A stretch of 11,815 bases of DNA from Clostridia bacterium (GTDB lineage: Bacteria > Bacillota > Clostridia > Oscillospirales > Acutalibacteraceae): NCBI GenBank assembly GCA_024404125.1, contig JAKSQL010000019.1, forward strand, positions 1 through 11,815, in the 5' to 3' direction. Positions 1-6,900 of the stretch are shown one piece after another. Position numbers and translations under genes: made by a program. Position 1 is the first letter of the stretch, and each line of letters begins with the position of its first letter. A model generated the notes under the pieces. The model ran no database searches. It worked only from the letters and a program-made list of their open reading frames with translations, and was not told where the DNA came from.

Positions 1-721
1 CACGTAGTCCGCTTCTTGCCATAATAATTCCGCCGGTCGGAAAGTCGGGGCCCTTTATATACTGACAAATTTCGGGCAAATCCTCATCGGGATTGTCTAT
101 AAGACAGCACATACCGTCAATAACCTCTCCTAAATTATGGGGAGGAATTTCGGTTGCCATACCAACGGCAATACCCGAAGAACCGTTTACAAGAAGCTGC
201 GGAAATCTTACGGGTAAAACTTCCGGCTCTTCGAGACGGTTATCATAGTTCGGTAAAAAGTTTACGGTTTCTTTATCGATATCATCGAGCATAGATAAAG
301 AAAGTCGGTTCATTCTTGACTCGGTATAACGGTAAGCGGCGGCAGGATAACCGTCAATATTACCGAAGTTGCCGTGACCGTCTATTAAAGGATATCTAAG
401 CGAAAAGTCCTGCGCCATACGTACCATGGCATCGTAAACCGATGCATCGCCGTGCGGATGGTACCTACCGAGTACCGCACCTACTGTATCTGCGCACTTA
501 CGGTATGCCTTATCGGGAGAAAGTCCGTTTTCATACATAGTGTAAAGTATTCTGCGGTGAACGGGTTTCAAGCCGTCTCTCACATCGGGAATTGCACGTC
601 CTACAAGTACCGACATAGAATACTGCAACATACTTTCTTTTACTTCATCAGTTATTTCAACCTGATTTATTTTGGTCTGTTCGTCTTCAGGCCAATAAAC
701 TTTTTCTTGATTCTTTGCCAT
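1..721 (-). CDS. gyrA: DNA gyrase subunit A (N-terminal part, cut by window edge)
   Basis: GyrA is the breakage-reunion subunit of the A2B2 gyrase, which introduces negative supercoils using ATP. About 240 residues are visible, beginning MAKNQEKVYW at an ATG (719-721) preceded by an AGGAG ribosome site; the C-terminal part lies beyond base 1. Visible family landmarks are the N-terminal SMSVLVGRAIPDVRDGLKPV block, the quinolone-region helix HPHGDASVYDAMVRMAQ (about residues 88-104) and the active-site block AAAYRYTESRM, with the catalytic Tyr at about residue 132 (E. coli Tyr122). The gene starts 19 bases after the gyrB stop and is probably the last of the replication operon. One point is odd: the residue equivalent to E. 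coli Ser83 is Ala (A93), followed by Ser, while the Asp87 equivalent (D97) is kept. ParC is a possible confusion, but adjacency to gyrB and the close match to GyrA make gyrA the firm call. Confidence 0.97.
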   Translation of the reverse strand, partial: MAKNQEKVYWPEDEQTKINQVEITDEVKESMLQYSMSVLVGRAIPDVRDGLKPVHRRILYTMYENGLSPDKAYRKCADTVGAVLGRYHPHGDASVYDAMVRMAQDFSLRYPLIDGHGNFGNIDGYPAAAYRYTESRMNRLSLSMLDDIDKETVNFLPNYDNRLEEPEVLPVRFPQLLVNGSSGIAVGMATEIPPHNLGEVIDGMCCLIDNPDEDLPEICQYIKGPDFPTGGIIMARSGLR

Positions 722-740
722 TTATGACTTTCTCCTTTCC

Positions 741-2687
741 TTAAATATCAAGGTCTGTAGCGTAAATCGCGTTATCTTCTATAAACTGACGTCTCGGCTC
801 TACCTCTTCGCCCATAAGGGTTGTAAATACTTCGTCCGCCAAAGCAGCATCCGACATAGTAACCTGCGACATCGTTCTTCTCTCGGGGTCAAGGGTGGTT
901 TCCCAAAGTTGTTCGGGATTCATTTCACCAAGACCTTTATAACGCTGAACATCTGCATTGCCGCCGAGTTTTTCTATATATTCCGCTTTTTCTTCGTCGG
1001 TAAACGCATCAAAATGCTGTTTGCCCTTTGAAACTCTGAAAAGAGGTGGGTTTGCAAGGTATATATGCCCCGTCTCTATCAGTTGCGGCATATATCTGAA
1101 GAAGAATGTAAGCAAAAGTGTACGGATATGGCTGCCGTCTACATCGGCATCCGCCATAATTACTATTTTATCGTAACGCAGTTTTGTTATGTCAAAGTTT
1201 TCGGCAATTCCGGTGCCGAGTGCTACTATTACGGGGGTAAGTTTATCGTTGCCGTAAACCTTATCCGCTCTCGCTTTTTCAACGTTCAGCATTTTACCCC
1301 AAAGAGGCAGTATTGCCTGATAGGTTGAGTTTCTGCCCTCTACCGCGCTTCCGCCGGCACTGTCTCCCTCGACGATAAATATCTCGGTTTTTGTAGCATC
1401 GTTTGAAATGCAGTCGGTAAGTTTTTCAGGCATTCTTGTTTTATTGCCTATTCCCGATTTGTTTCTTGAAGCATCTCTTGCTTTTTGTGCCGCTTCACGC
1501 GCATTTGACGATGCTATTGACTTATCAAGTATTATTTTTGCTTCTGCCGGATGTTCTTCAAGATACTGATACATCTTATCCGCAACAACCGCCGTTACAA
1601 GTGTTCCTATTGAGGTATTTCCGAGTTTTGCCTTTGTTTGTGACTCAAACTGTGCATCGGGTAATTTTACGCTTACTACCGCAATCATACCCTCCATAAT
1701 ATCGTCGCCCTTAAGGTTGTTGTCGCTATCCTTTAAAAATTTAAAGTTTCTGCCGTATTTATTTACAACCCTTGCAAGACTGTTTTTAAAGCCCTGCTCG
1801 TGAGTACCGCCGTCTACCGTATGAATGGTGTTTGCAAACGACATAATTTTATTATCGTATCCCGTACTCCATACAAGTGCTATCTCCGCGGTAGAATCTT
1901 TATTTTCACCCGAAAGATATATAACATCGGAATTAAGTTTTTCTTTTTTGCTCTTTTCGAGTAAAAATTCAACATAAGAACGTATACCACCCTCAAAACA
2001 TAAATCGTCTGCTCTGTCGGGAATGGTGAGTTCATCGGTTCTTAAATCTTTTAATACTATTCTTATTCCGCCGTTTAAGAATGCCTGCTCTCTTAGTCTT
2101 AAAAGCAAGGTATCATAATCATAACGGGTGGTATCCGTAAATATTGTCGGGTCCGGCTTAAAGGTTACAACCGTTCCCGTTTCTTTGGTTTCGCCTATTA
2201 CTTCGAGTTCTGTTTTTATATTTCCGAGTTCGTATCGCTGTTTGTAAATATTTTTACCGTCTTTTACCTCAACTTCAAGCCATGAAGAAAGCGCATTAAC
2301 AACAGATGCACCAACACCGTGCAAACCGCCCGATACTTTATATCCGCTTCCGCCGAACTTACCGCCTGCATGAAGAATGGTAAATACTACGCTTACGGTA
2401 GGAATTCCTTTTTGTGGATGAATACCTACGGGTATTCCGCGTCCGTTATCGGAAACCCTTACTATTCCTTCATCAAGTAATTCGACCGTTATTTTATCGC
2501 AGTATCCCGCAAGGGCTTCATCTATTGAGTTATCCACTATTTCATAAACTAAATGGTGAAGACCTCTTTCTCCGGTAGAACCTATGTACATACCGGGTCT
2601 CTTTCTTACGGCTTCAAGTCCCTCAAGTACCTGAATTGAACTTTCGTCGTAATTTTCCGTTACGGGTAAATTGTTCTCGTTACTCAT
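741..2687 (-). CDS. gyrB: DNA gyrase subunit B
   Basis: GyrB is the ATPase subunit of DNA gyrase, at 648 residues the usual size for Bacillota. The GHKL ATPase fold is seen in YEIVDNSIDEA (about 48-58, Mg/ATP-binding Asn), VSDNGRGIP (78-86, adenine-binding Asp) and GGLHGVGASVVNALS (120-134). The transducer domain follows, then the TOPRIM domain with EGDSAGGSA (440-448) and the metal-binding DADVDGSH (513-520), and the tail block QRYKGLGEMNPEQLW (581-595). The start ATG at 2687 has an AGGAG site about seven bases upstream. It lies 16 bases after remB and 19 bases before gyrA, so it is co-transcribed with both. One residue is odd: in the stretch aligned with E. coli GyrB Lys447, usually Lys or Arg (PLKGK/PLRGK), this protein has Trp (PLWGK, W463). 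ParE is unlikely given the recF-remB-gyrB-gyrA context. Confidence 0.98.
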   Translation of the reverse strand: MSNENNLPVTENYDESSIQVLEGLEAVRKRPGMYIGSTGERGLHHLVYEIVDNSIDEALAGYCDKITVELLDEGIVRVSDNGRGIPVGIHPQKGIPTVSVVFTILHAGGKFGGSGYKVSGGLHGVGASVVNALSSWLEVEVKDGKNIYKQRYELGNIKTELEVIGETKETGTVVTFKPDPTIFTDTTRYDYDTLLLRLREQAFLNGGIRIVLKDLRTDELTIPDRADDLCFEGGIRSYVEFLLEKSKKEKLNSDVIYLSGENKDSTAEIALVWSTGYDNKIMSFANTIHTVDGGTHEQGFKNSLARVVNKYGRNFKFLKDSDNNLKGDDIMEGMIAVVSVKLPDAQFESQTKAKLGNTSIGTLVTAVVADKMYQYLEEHPAEAKIILDKSIASSNAREAAQKARDASRNKSGIGNKTRMPEKLTDCISNDATKTEIFIVEGDSAGGSAVEGRNSTYQAILPLWGKMLNVEKARADKVYGNDKLTPVIVALGTGIAENFDITKLRYDKIVIMADADVDGSHIRTLLLTFFFRYMPQLIETGHIYLANPPLFRVSKGKQHFDAFTDEEKAEYIEKLGGNADVQRYKGLGEMNPEQLWETTLDPERRTMSQVTMSDAALADEVFTTLMGEEVEPRRQFIEDNAIYATDLDI

Positions 2688-2703
2688 TTTTTTCTCCTTT
2701 TAT

Positions 2704-2967
2704 TTACAAACTCTCTATATAACCCGAACGCTTTTGAAGTGTAAGTGAAGAAAGTTGAGATAAATAAATTTTATTTTCTTTTCTTTCTTTTGCACACACT
2801 ACAAAAGATTTCGGTAAATCTAAACTAACCGATTCTATTTGCTTTTTCTTTTCCGAAACTTTTAAAAAATTTCTTGTTCTTTTTGAAACCGACGTACTGT
2901 CGAGGTCAAAAATACCAATAACATCTTTTGATTTTATCATTACGTTGTTACCGAGATGTATATACAT
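2704..2967 (-). CDS. remB: RemB / YaaB-like DUF370 protein
   Basis: This 87-residue protein begins MYIHLGNNVMIKSKDVIGIFDLD, the hallmark start of the DUF370 family (B. subtilis YaaB/RemB begins MYIHLGDD). It also keeps PKSFVV and the SSLTLQKRSGYI tail, close to PKSIVV and SSTLKKRAQF of RemB. In B. subtilis, RemB and its paralogue RemA are linked to control of extracellular-matrix genes, and RemA binds DNA; which role this copy has cannot be read from sequence. Its ATG shares one base with the recF stop (TAATG), implying translational coupling, and gyrB follows after 16 bases. This is the standard Bacillota position between recF and gyrB. The middle (residues 30-50) is Lys/Ser-rich and poorly conserved. 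The protein has no membrane segment or signal peptide. Confidence 0.88.
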   Translation of the reverse strand: MYIHLGNNVMIKSKDVIGIFDLDSTSVSKRTRNFLKVSEKKKQIESVSLDLPKSFVVCAKERKENKIYLSQLSSLTLQKRSGYIESL

Positions 2968-4028
2968 TAAATCAACTTTCCGTCCTTTATCTTAAATATT
3001 TTACCGTCTTTAAGACCTTTTGTATTAAGAGGGTCGCAACAGGTTATAAAAGACTGCATATCTTTAATATGATTTAAAATATAATTTTGCCTTTTAGGGT
3101 CAAGTTCACTCATAACGTCATCAAGTAAACAAACGGGATATTCACCGCTTATTTCTTTTAATACATTTGCTCCAGAAAGTTTAAGAGATAATGCAACACA
3201 TCTTTTTTGACCTTGAGAGCCAAACGTTCTTGCATCGTTTCCGTTTATAAAAAACGATATATCGTCTCTATGAGGACCTACACTTGTTATTCCCGTATAC
3301 ATATCTTCTTTTCGTGATTCTTTTAATTTTTCAATTATATTATCACAGATATTTGCTACATATACCGTCTTTATTTTTTCTTTTCCCGAAGACATATTAT
3401 TATAAATTTCAGGAAGATAATTGTTTAAAGTTTCAATATATTTTTTTCGGTATTTTATTATTTTTTCACCGTTTTCGGCAATTTCTTTTTCAAAAACGTC
3501 AAGCATTACCGAAAGACTGCCGTCATACTTATATTCTTTTATTGTTTGATTTCTTTGTATTACCGCTCTTGAATAATTCTTAAGAATTTCAATATATTTC
3601 GGATAAAGACACCCTATTGAAACATCTAAAAATTTTCTTCTTTCTTTCGGACCGTCACACACAAGTGATAAATCAGACGGAGAAAAAACTATTGCTTTAT
3701 AACATTCTGCAAGGTCTGATACATTTTTAGTTTTTTTACCGTTTATAAATGCTTGCTTTTTATCTGAAAATTCTATTTTTGCGGTTTTTTGAACACCCTC
3801 AAAGATAAATTCAGAATAAATACTTGCATTTTCACAATTAAAATTTATAAAATTATTATCTTTTGTATTTCTGAAACTTTTAGCACCCGAAAAAAGCCAA
3901 AGCGCTTCTATTATATTTGTTTTTCCCTGTGCATTTTCTCCGCATATAACATTCATATTTTGAGAAAATTCAAGTTCAGTTTCAAGAATGTTCTTAAAAT
4001 TTTTGCAGATAAGTTTTTTAACCTGCAT
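2967..4028 (-). CDS. recF: DNA replication and repair protein RecF
   Basis: RecF is an SMC/ABC-like ATPase that, with RecO and RecR, loads RecA at single-strand gaps and stalled forks. The 353-residue protein is slightly shorter than typical RecF (about 360-375). It shows Walker A GENAQGKTN (residues 30-38), the mid-protein block GPHRDD (251-256), the ABC signature SQGQKR (271-276) and Walker B VCLLDDVMSELD (299-310). The region between about 140 and 240 is the Lys/Glu-rich coiled-coil-like insert of the family. Its ATG (4026-4028) overlaps the yaaA stop by 11 bases, and its TAA shares a base with the remB ATG, so translation of yaaA, recF and remB is probably coupled. With its two small neighbours it is visibly more AT-rich than gyrB or mnmG. 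Confidence 0.96.
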   Translation of the reverse strand: MQVKKLICKNFKNILETELEFSQNMNVICGENAQGKTNIIEALWLFSGAKSFRNTKDNNFINFNCENASIYSEFIFEGVQKTAKIEFSDKKQAFINGKKTKNVSDLAECYKAIVFSPSDLSLVCDGPKERRKFLDVSIGCLYPKYIEILKNYSRAVIQRNQTIKEYKYDGSLSVMLDVFEKEIAENGEKIIKYRKKYIETLNNYLPEIYNNMSSGKEKIKTVYVANICDNIIEKLKESRKEDMYTGITSVGPHRDDISFFINGNDARTFGSQGQKRCVALSLKLSGANVLKEISGEYPVCLLDDVMSELDPKRQNYILNHIKDMQSFITCCDPLNTKGLKDGKIFKIKDGKLI

Positions 4029-4239
4029 TTTTTATAACAATTCCTTTATTTTCAAATTCGGCTTTATCGTTTATTTTAAGTTTTTTTCCTCTTTGCAAAC
4101 AAATTTCACCGTTTACTTTTACTTCACCGTTTTGTATAACAATTTTTGCATGACCGCCGGTTACTACTAAATTTGCAAGTTTAAGTGCACTGTCAAGCCG
4201 TATAAAATCTTCTTTTATATAAATTTCTTTATATTCCAT
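4018..4239 (-). CDS. yaaA: S4-domain RNA-binding protein YaaA
   Basis: This 73-residue protein is almost entirely one S4-like RNA-binding domain. The phrases IRLDSALKLANLVVTGGHAKIVIQNGEVKVNGEI match the S4 pattern, in which helices precede a basic loop ending in 'VxVNGE'. A Lys-rich segment (QRGKKLKIND) follows. Small S4 proteins of this type occur between dnaN and recF in many Bacillota (YaaA of B. subtilis) and have been associated with the large ribosomal subunit; the exact role is not visible here. The ATG shares a base with the dnaN stop (TAATG), and its own stop lies inside the recF start region (11-base overlap), so it is a coupled member of the replication operon. Confidence 0.9.
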   Translation of the reverse strand: MEYKEIYIKEDFIRLDSALKLANLVVTGGHAKIVIQNGEVKVNGEICLQRGKKLKINDKAEFENKGIVIKNAG

Positions 4240-5345
4240 TATCTTAACCTCATAGGCATTACAAGATAAAGAAAATCTTTATTGTTTTCATCGGCACTGC
4301 TTATTACCACACCTGCATTTGCACCGCTGAACTTAAATACTATGTTTCCGCTGTCACATGCTTTTAATGCATCAAGCAAATAACGGCTGTTCATTCCTAT
4401 TTCAAAAGGATTACCTTCTATTACCGCATTGAACTTTTCGGTTGCTCTGCCCATAGAAGTAGTACAACTTAAGGTAAGGTCTTTTTCTGTAAATATACAT
4501 CTTACCGGAGTTGAAAAGGTATCGCTTATAAGAAGTGAAACTCTTTCAACCGAGTCTATAATTTCATTTGAATTAACCGTTACCTTTTGAGCATATTCCG
4601 CAGGAATAATTTTTTCAAAGTTTACAAATTCACCTTCAAGTAAACGGGAAATAAATAAATAACCGTTTATATTAAATGATACAAGTCTTTTTCCTACGGT
4701 TATTTCCACCTTTTCGGTGTTTTCATCTATAATTTTAACCGCTTCGTTTATGGCTTTTCCTGTTACTATAAATTCTGCGTTTGAAGAAACATCTACCTTT
4801 TGTCTTCTTATTGCAAGACGGTATCCGTCTATCGCAACAAACTGCAAAATATTATCTTTAAGAGATACGTTTATTCCCGTTAAAATAGGTCTTGTACCTT
4901 CTATTTGAGATACCGCAAAAATAGTACCCTTTACCATATCGGATAAAATTTCACCGTCAAGAGAAATATTTATACCGTCATTAACAGATGGCATTTCGGG
5001 AAAATCATTTGCATCCATTCCCATAATATCAAAAACCGCTTCGTTACATTTAATGTGGCACATAAGTCTTTCATCGGTTTCAATATCTACCTGCGGACCG
5101 TTCATTCTTCTTAAAATATCTGATAAAAGACGGGCATTTATTACTATTGCACCTGCTTCATCACAAACGGCATAGATTTCTTTTTTCATTCCCATTTCAA
5201 GATTATATGCGCAAAGAGATAGACAACCTTGTGTGGCGGTGATAAGTATACCGTCAAGTACGGGCATAGATGTTTTTGACCCTACAACTTTTTGTAAACG
5301 GGAAACTGCATCAAGCAGAGCTGCTCTTTCTACGTTGATTTTCAT
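4239..5345 (-). CDS. dnaN: DNA polymerase III beta subunit (sliding clamp)
   Basis: DnaN forms the dimeric ring that tethers DNA polymerase III to DNA and also recruits repair factors. The start chosen is the ATG at 5345 (MKINVERAALLDAV), which gives 368 residues, the normal clamp length, and has a GGAGGA site nine bases upstream. The frame stays open to an ATG at 5447, but the extra 34 residues have no family similarity and would cover the intergenic control region. Family landmarks are the N-terminal ALLDAVSRLQKVVGSKTSMPVLDGILI block, DFPEMP, the central block with GTRPILTGINVS and AIDGYRLAIRR, and the C-terminal MPMRL that forms part of the peptide-binding pocket. It overlaps yaaA by one base and lies 212 bases downstream of dnaA. 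Confidence 0.98.
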   Translation of the reverse strand: MKINVERAALLDAVSRLQKVVGSKTSMPVLDGILITATQGCLSLCAYNLEMGMKKEIYAVCDEAGAIVINARLLSDILRRMNGPQVDIETDERLMCHIKCNEAVFDIMGMDANDFPEMPSVNDGINISLDGEILSDMVKGTIFAVSQIEGTRPILTGINVSLKDNILQFVAIDGYRLAIRRQKVDVSSNAEFIVTGKAINEAVKIIDENTEKVEITVGKRLVSFNINGYLFISRLLEGEFVNFEKIIPAEYAQKVTVNSNEIIDSVERVSLLISDTFSTPVRCIFTEKDLTLSCTTSMGRATEKFNAVIEGNPFEIGMNSRYLLDALKACDSGNIVFKFSGANAGVVISSADENNKDFLYLVMPMRLR

Positions 5346-5557
5346 TTTTTTCTTTCCTCCGCTATATAAAAATAATAATTTATAACAGTAGTAGTAAGTA
5401 CGGTTAAAACGGTTAGTAAGTGGGACAACCTCATATAAATAAAGCATTTTAGCTGTTAGTAAAAAAATAACAAAAAGTGAAAAACTTTCCTTTAATTTTT
5501 CTTATTAACGTCGCGGTTAATAAATAAAAGGTTAATTAACTTTAAAAAGTCTAATAA
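5346..5557 (-). other. dnaA-dnaN intergenic region, candidate oriC unwinding element
   Basis: This 212-base gap sits where the B. subtilis unwinding region lies. Read in the dnaA-to-dnaN direction (minus strand), it holds a run of triplets TTA CTA CTA CTG TTA (5383-5397). An AT-only stretch (5363-5385) follows, then the dnaN ribosome site. The triplet run followed by AT-rich DNA, in this orientation, resembles the DnaA-trio array plus duplex-unwinding element of B. subtilis. Just upstream are two adjacent 9-mers ending in TAACCGT (5400-5417) where DnaA boxes would be expected, and another TAACCG at 5514-5519 in a GC-rich island. No canonical TTATCCACA box is present, so the origin call is an inference. 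Confidence 0.5.
5446..5473 (-). promoter_or_regulatory. Possible dnaN promoter
   Basis: On the minus strand a TTGTTA box (5468-5473) and a TAAAAT box (5446-5451) are 16 bases apart, giving a passable sigma-A-like promoter about 100 bases upstream of dnaN. In an AT-rich intergenic region such matches arise easily by chance, so this is a weak call. If real, it would let dnaN and the downstream genes be expressed independently of dnaA. Confidence 0.35.
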
Positions 5558-6724
5558 CTATTCGCCTTTTAAGTTCTTTATTATGTCGTCAACAAGTTCT
5601 TTTTCATACGGTCTCTCCGCAAGATACTCCTCAACTTTGTTTACATTGTAAAGAACGGTGGTATGGTCCTTTTTAAAACTTTCGCCGATTGCTTTAAAAG
5701 AAAGGTCGGTCGTTGCTTTTGCTATATACATTGCAACCTGCCTTGCAAGAGCAAGCGGAGCGGTTCTTCTTGCCGAAACAATGTCACTTTCGGAAACGTT
5801 GTAGGTTTTTGCAACCTCAGATATTATTTTTTCTATCTTTATAGGTTCCGGCTTTGTATCGTTTATAACCTCTTTTATATAGGTTTGAACAATACCTATA
5901 TTCGGCTCTTTGTTTTGTATTGCAACGTATGCCACAAGTTTGTTTACAACCCCTTCGAGTTGCCTTGTGTTAACCTTTATATGTTCTGCTATGTAGAAAA
6001 TAAGATTTTCTTCTATCGTTATTCCTTTTTCTTCCGCTTTTTTACGGATAATGCCGACTCTGGTTTCAAAATCAGGCGCAGTAATATCCGCAAACAGACC
6101 TGCAGAAAGACGTGAACGGATTCTTTCATCAAGAGTTTTGATTTCTTTTAAAGGCCTGTCCAACGTAACAACAATTTGTTTATTGTTCTGATAAAGGGTA
6201 TTAAAGGTATTGAAAAATTCCTCCTGCGTGGACTCTTTACCTGCGATAAAATGAATATCGTCTATCAAAAGAACGTCAAGATTGCGGTACTTGTTATGGA
6301 AATCATCCATAGAAGAAAGACCTAATCTGCCCTCGTTCAAAGCGTTTATGAGTTGGTTTGTAAAATCTTCACTTCTTATGTAAGCAATTTTCTTTTGAGG
6401 AAAGTTCTTTTTAATCTGATTTTTAATTGCAAGCATAAGGTGGGTTTTGCCTACGCCCGAAGGACCGTAGATAACGAGCGGATTGTAAACTATTTTTTCA
6501 TTATTCGCTACCGCCATCGCCGCCGCGTTCGCAAAGCGGTTTGTAGACCCTACTATAAAGTTATCAAAAGTAAAGAAATCTTCAAAAGTAAGACCTTCGC
6601 TATGCAGTTCCGCACGGACTATTTTAGTATCCTCACCCTCAAAGATTATATGGGGTTTAAGTTCAAGCCCCATTATCTTTTCTATCGCTTCGGAGAGAAT
6701 AGCGGTGTAGTTTTGTTCTATCAT
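5558..6724 (-). CDS. dnaA: Chromosomal replication initiator DnaA, main part (separated from its first 49 codons by an in-frame stop)
   Basis: DnaA binds origin boxes, forms an ATP-dependent filament and opens the DNA. This 388-residue frame carries the second half of domain I (MIEQNYTAILSEAIEKI), a very short linker, and the AAA+ domain III with Walker A GPSGVGKT (87-94), Walker B LLIDDIHFIAGKE (152-164), the arginine-finger block RIRSRLSAGL (201-210) and sensor 2 NTRQLEGVV (252-260). Domain IV has the signature RRTAPLALARQVAMY (319-333) and DHTTV (353-357). The loop before DHTTV is FKK instead of the usual FGGR, one residue shorter. The ATG at 6724 has only an AGAGG one base upstream, too close for efficient initiation. 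The same frame continues upstream through four codons to a TAA and then to the 49-codon domain I start. The intact product would be 442 residues if the TAA were a sense codon. Confidence 0.95.
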   Translation of the reverse strand: MIEQNYTAILSEAIEKIMGLELKPHIIFEGEDTKIVRAELHSEGLTFEDFFTFDNFIVGSTNRFANAAAMAVANNEKIVYNPLVIYGPSGVGKTHLMLAIKNQIKKNFPQKKIAYIRSEDFTNQLINALNEGRLGLSSMDDFHNKYRNLDVLLIDDIHFIAGKESTQEEFFNTFNTLYQNNKQIVVTLDRPLKEIKTLDERIRSRLSAGLFADITAPDFETRVGIIRKKAEEKGITIEENLIFYIAEHIKVNTRQLEGVVNKLVAYVAIQNKEPNIGIVQTYIKEVINDTKPEPIKIEKIISEVAKTYNVSESDIVSARRTAPLALARQVAMYIAKATTDLSFKAIGESFKKDHTTVLYNVNKVEEYLAERPYEKELVDDIIKNLKGE

Positions 6725-6736
6725 ACCTCTTAAATA

Positions 6737-6886
6737 TTAGTTATAGCATGAAATTACAAAAGCGCCGTTATCGAGAATAACGGGTTTAAGACGGGTAAAA
6801 AACATATCAAAAGCAACGTCTGTAACCTTTGTTTTACATTCTTCGCAAATCAGTTGCCATAAGTCTTCAAGTGAATTTACGGGCAT
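6737..6886 (-). CDS. dnaA: DnaA domain I N-terminal fragment, ended by in-frame TAA
   Basis: A 49-codon frame begins at the ATG (6884-6886) with a GAGGAGG ribosome site about six bases upstream, far better than that of the downstream ATG. Its product, MPVNSLEDLWQLIC at the start and VILDNGAFVISCYN at the end, aligns with the first half of DnaA domain I (B. subtilis MENILDLWNQAL ... GDTLTITAPN). The TAA at 6737-6739 falls where the family has the Glu of NEF. After it the same frame reads YLRG and then MIEQNY, matching the FARDWLESRY part of domain I. The fragment alone holds the first helix or two and the beta strands and would be unlikely to fold stably. Either dnaA is split here by a nonsense change or the base is wrong. 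It is too short and too clearly part of DnaA to be a separate gene family. Confidence 0.85.
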   Translation of the reverse strand: MPVNSLEDLWQLICEECKTKVTDVAFDMFFTRLKPVILDNGAFVISCYN

Positions 6887-6899
6887 TTTTTGACCTCCT
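6887..6899 (-). promoter_or_regulatory. Strong ribosome binding site of dnaA
   Basis: The minus strand reads GAGGAGG about six bases before the ATG at 6886. This near-perfect anti-16S match supports 6886, not 6724, as the original dnaA start, and so decides how the split gene should be read. Confidence 0.85.
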
Positions 6900-6900
6900 C

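Noticed and set aside
1576..1584. DnaA-box-like TTATCCGCA in gyrB
   Set aside because: Single near match within coding sequence, without neighbouring boxes.
2530..2538. DnaA-box-like TTATCCACT in gyrB
   Set aside because: It encodes the invariant IVDNS motif, so codon constraint explains it, and it is isolated from other origin features.
5346..5447. Longer dnaN start at 5447
   Set aside because: It would add 34 residues without family similarity across the candidate origin element; the ATG at 5345 has the GGAGGA site.
5505..5520. Imperfect inverted repeat TTAAC...GTTAA as a dnaA terminator
   Set aside because: The stem is only five pairs and no T run follows it closely, so it is not a convincing terminator.
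5663..6115. Plus-strand open frame of 150 codons opposite dnaA
   Set aside because: It is antisense to the DnaA AAA+ and domain IV coding region; Cys/Phe/Tyr-rich noise with no ribosome site.
6737..6739. Reassigned TAA codon (alternative genetic code) as explanation for the dnaA stop
   Set aside because: TAA is used as the real stop of dnaN, yaaA, recF, remB and gyrB in the same window, where the next gene begins at once.
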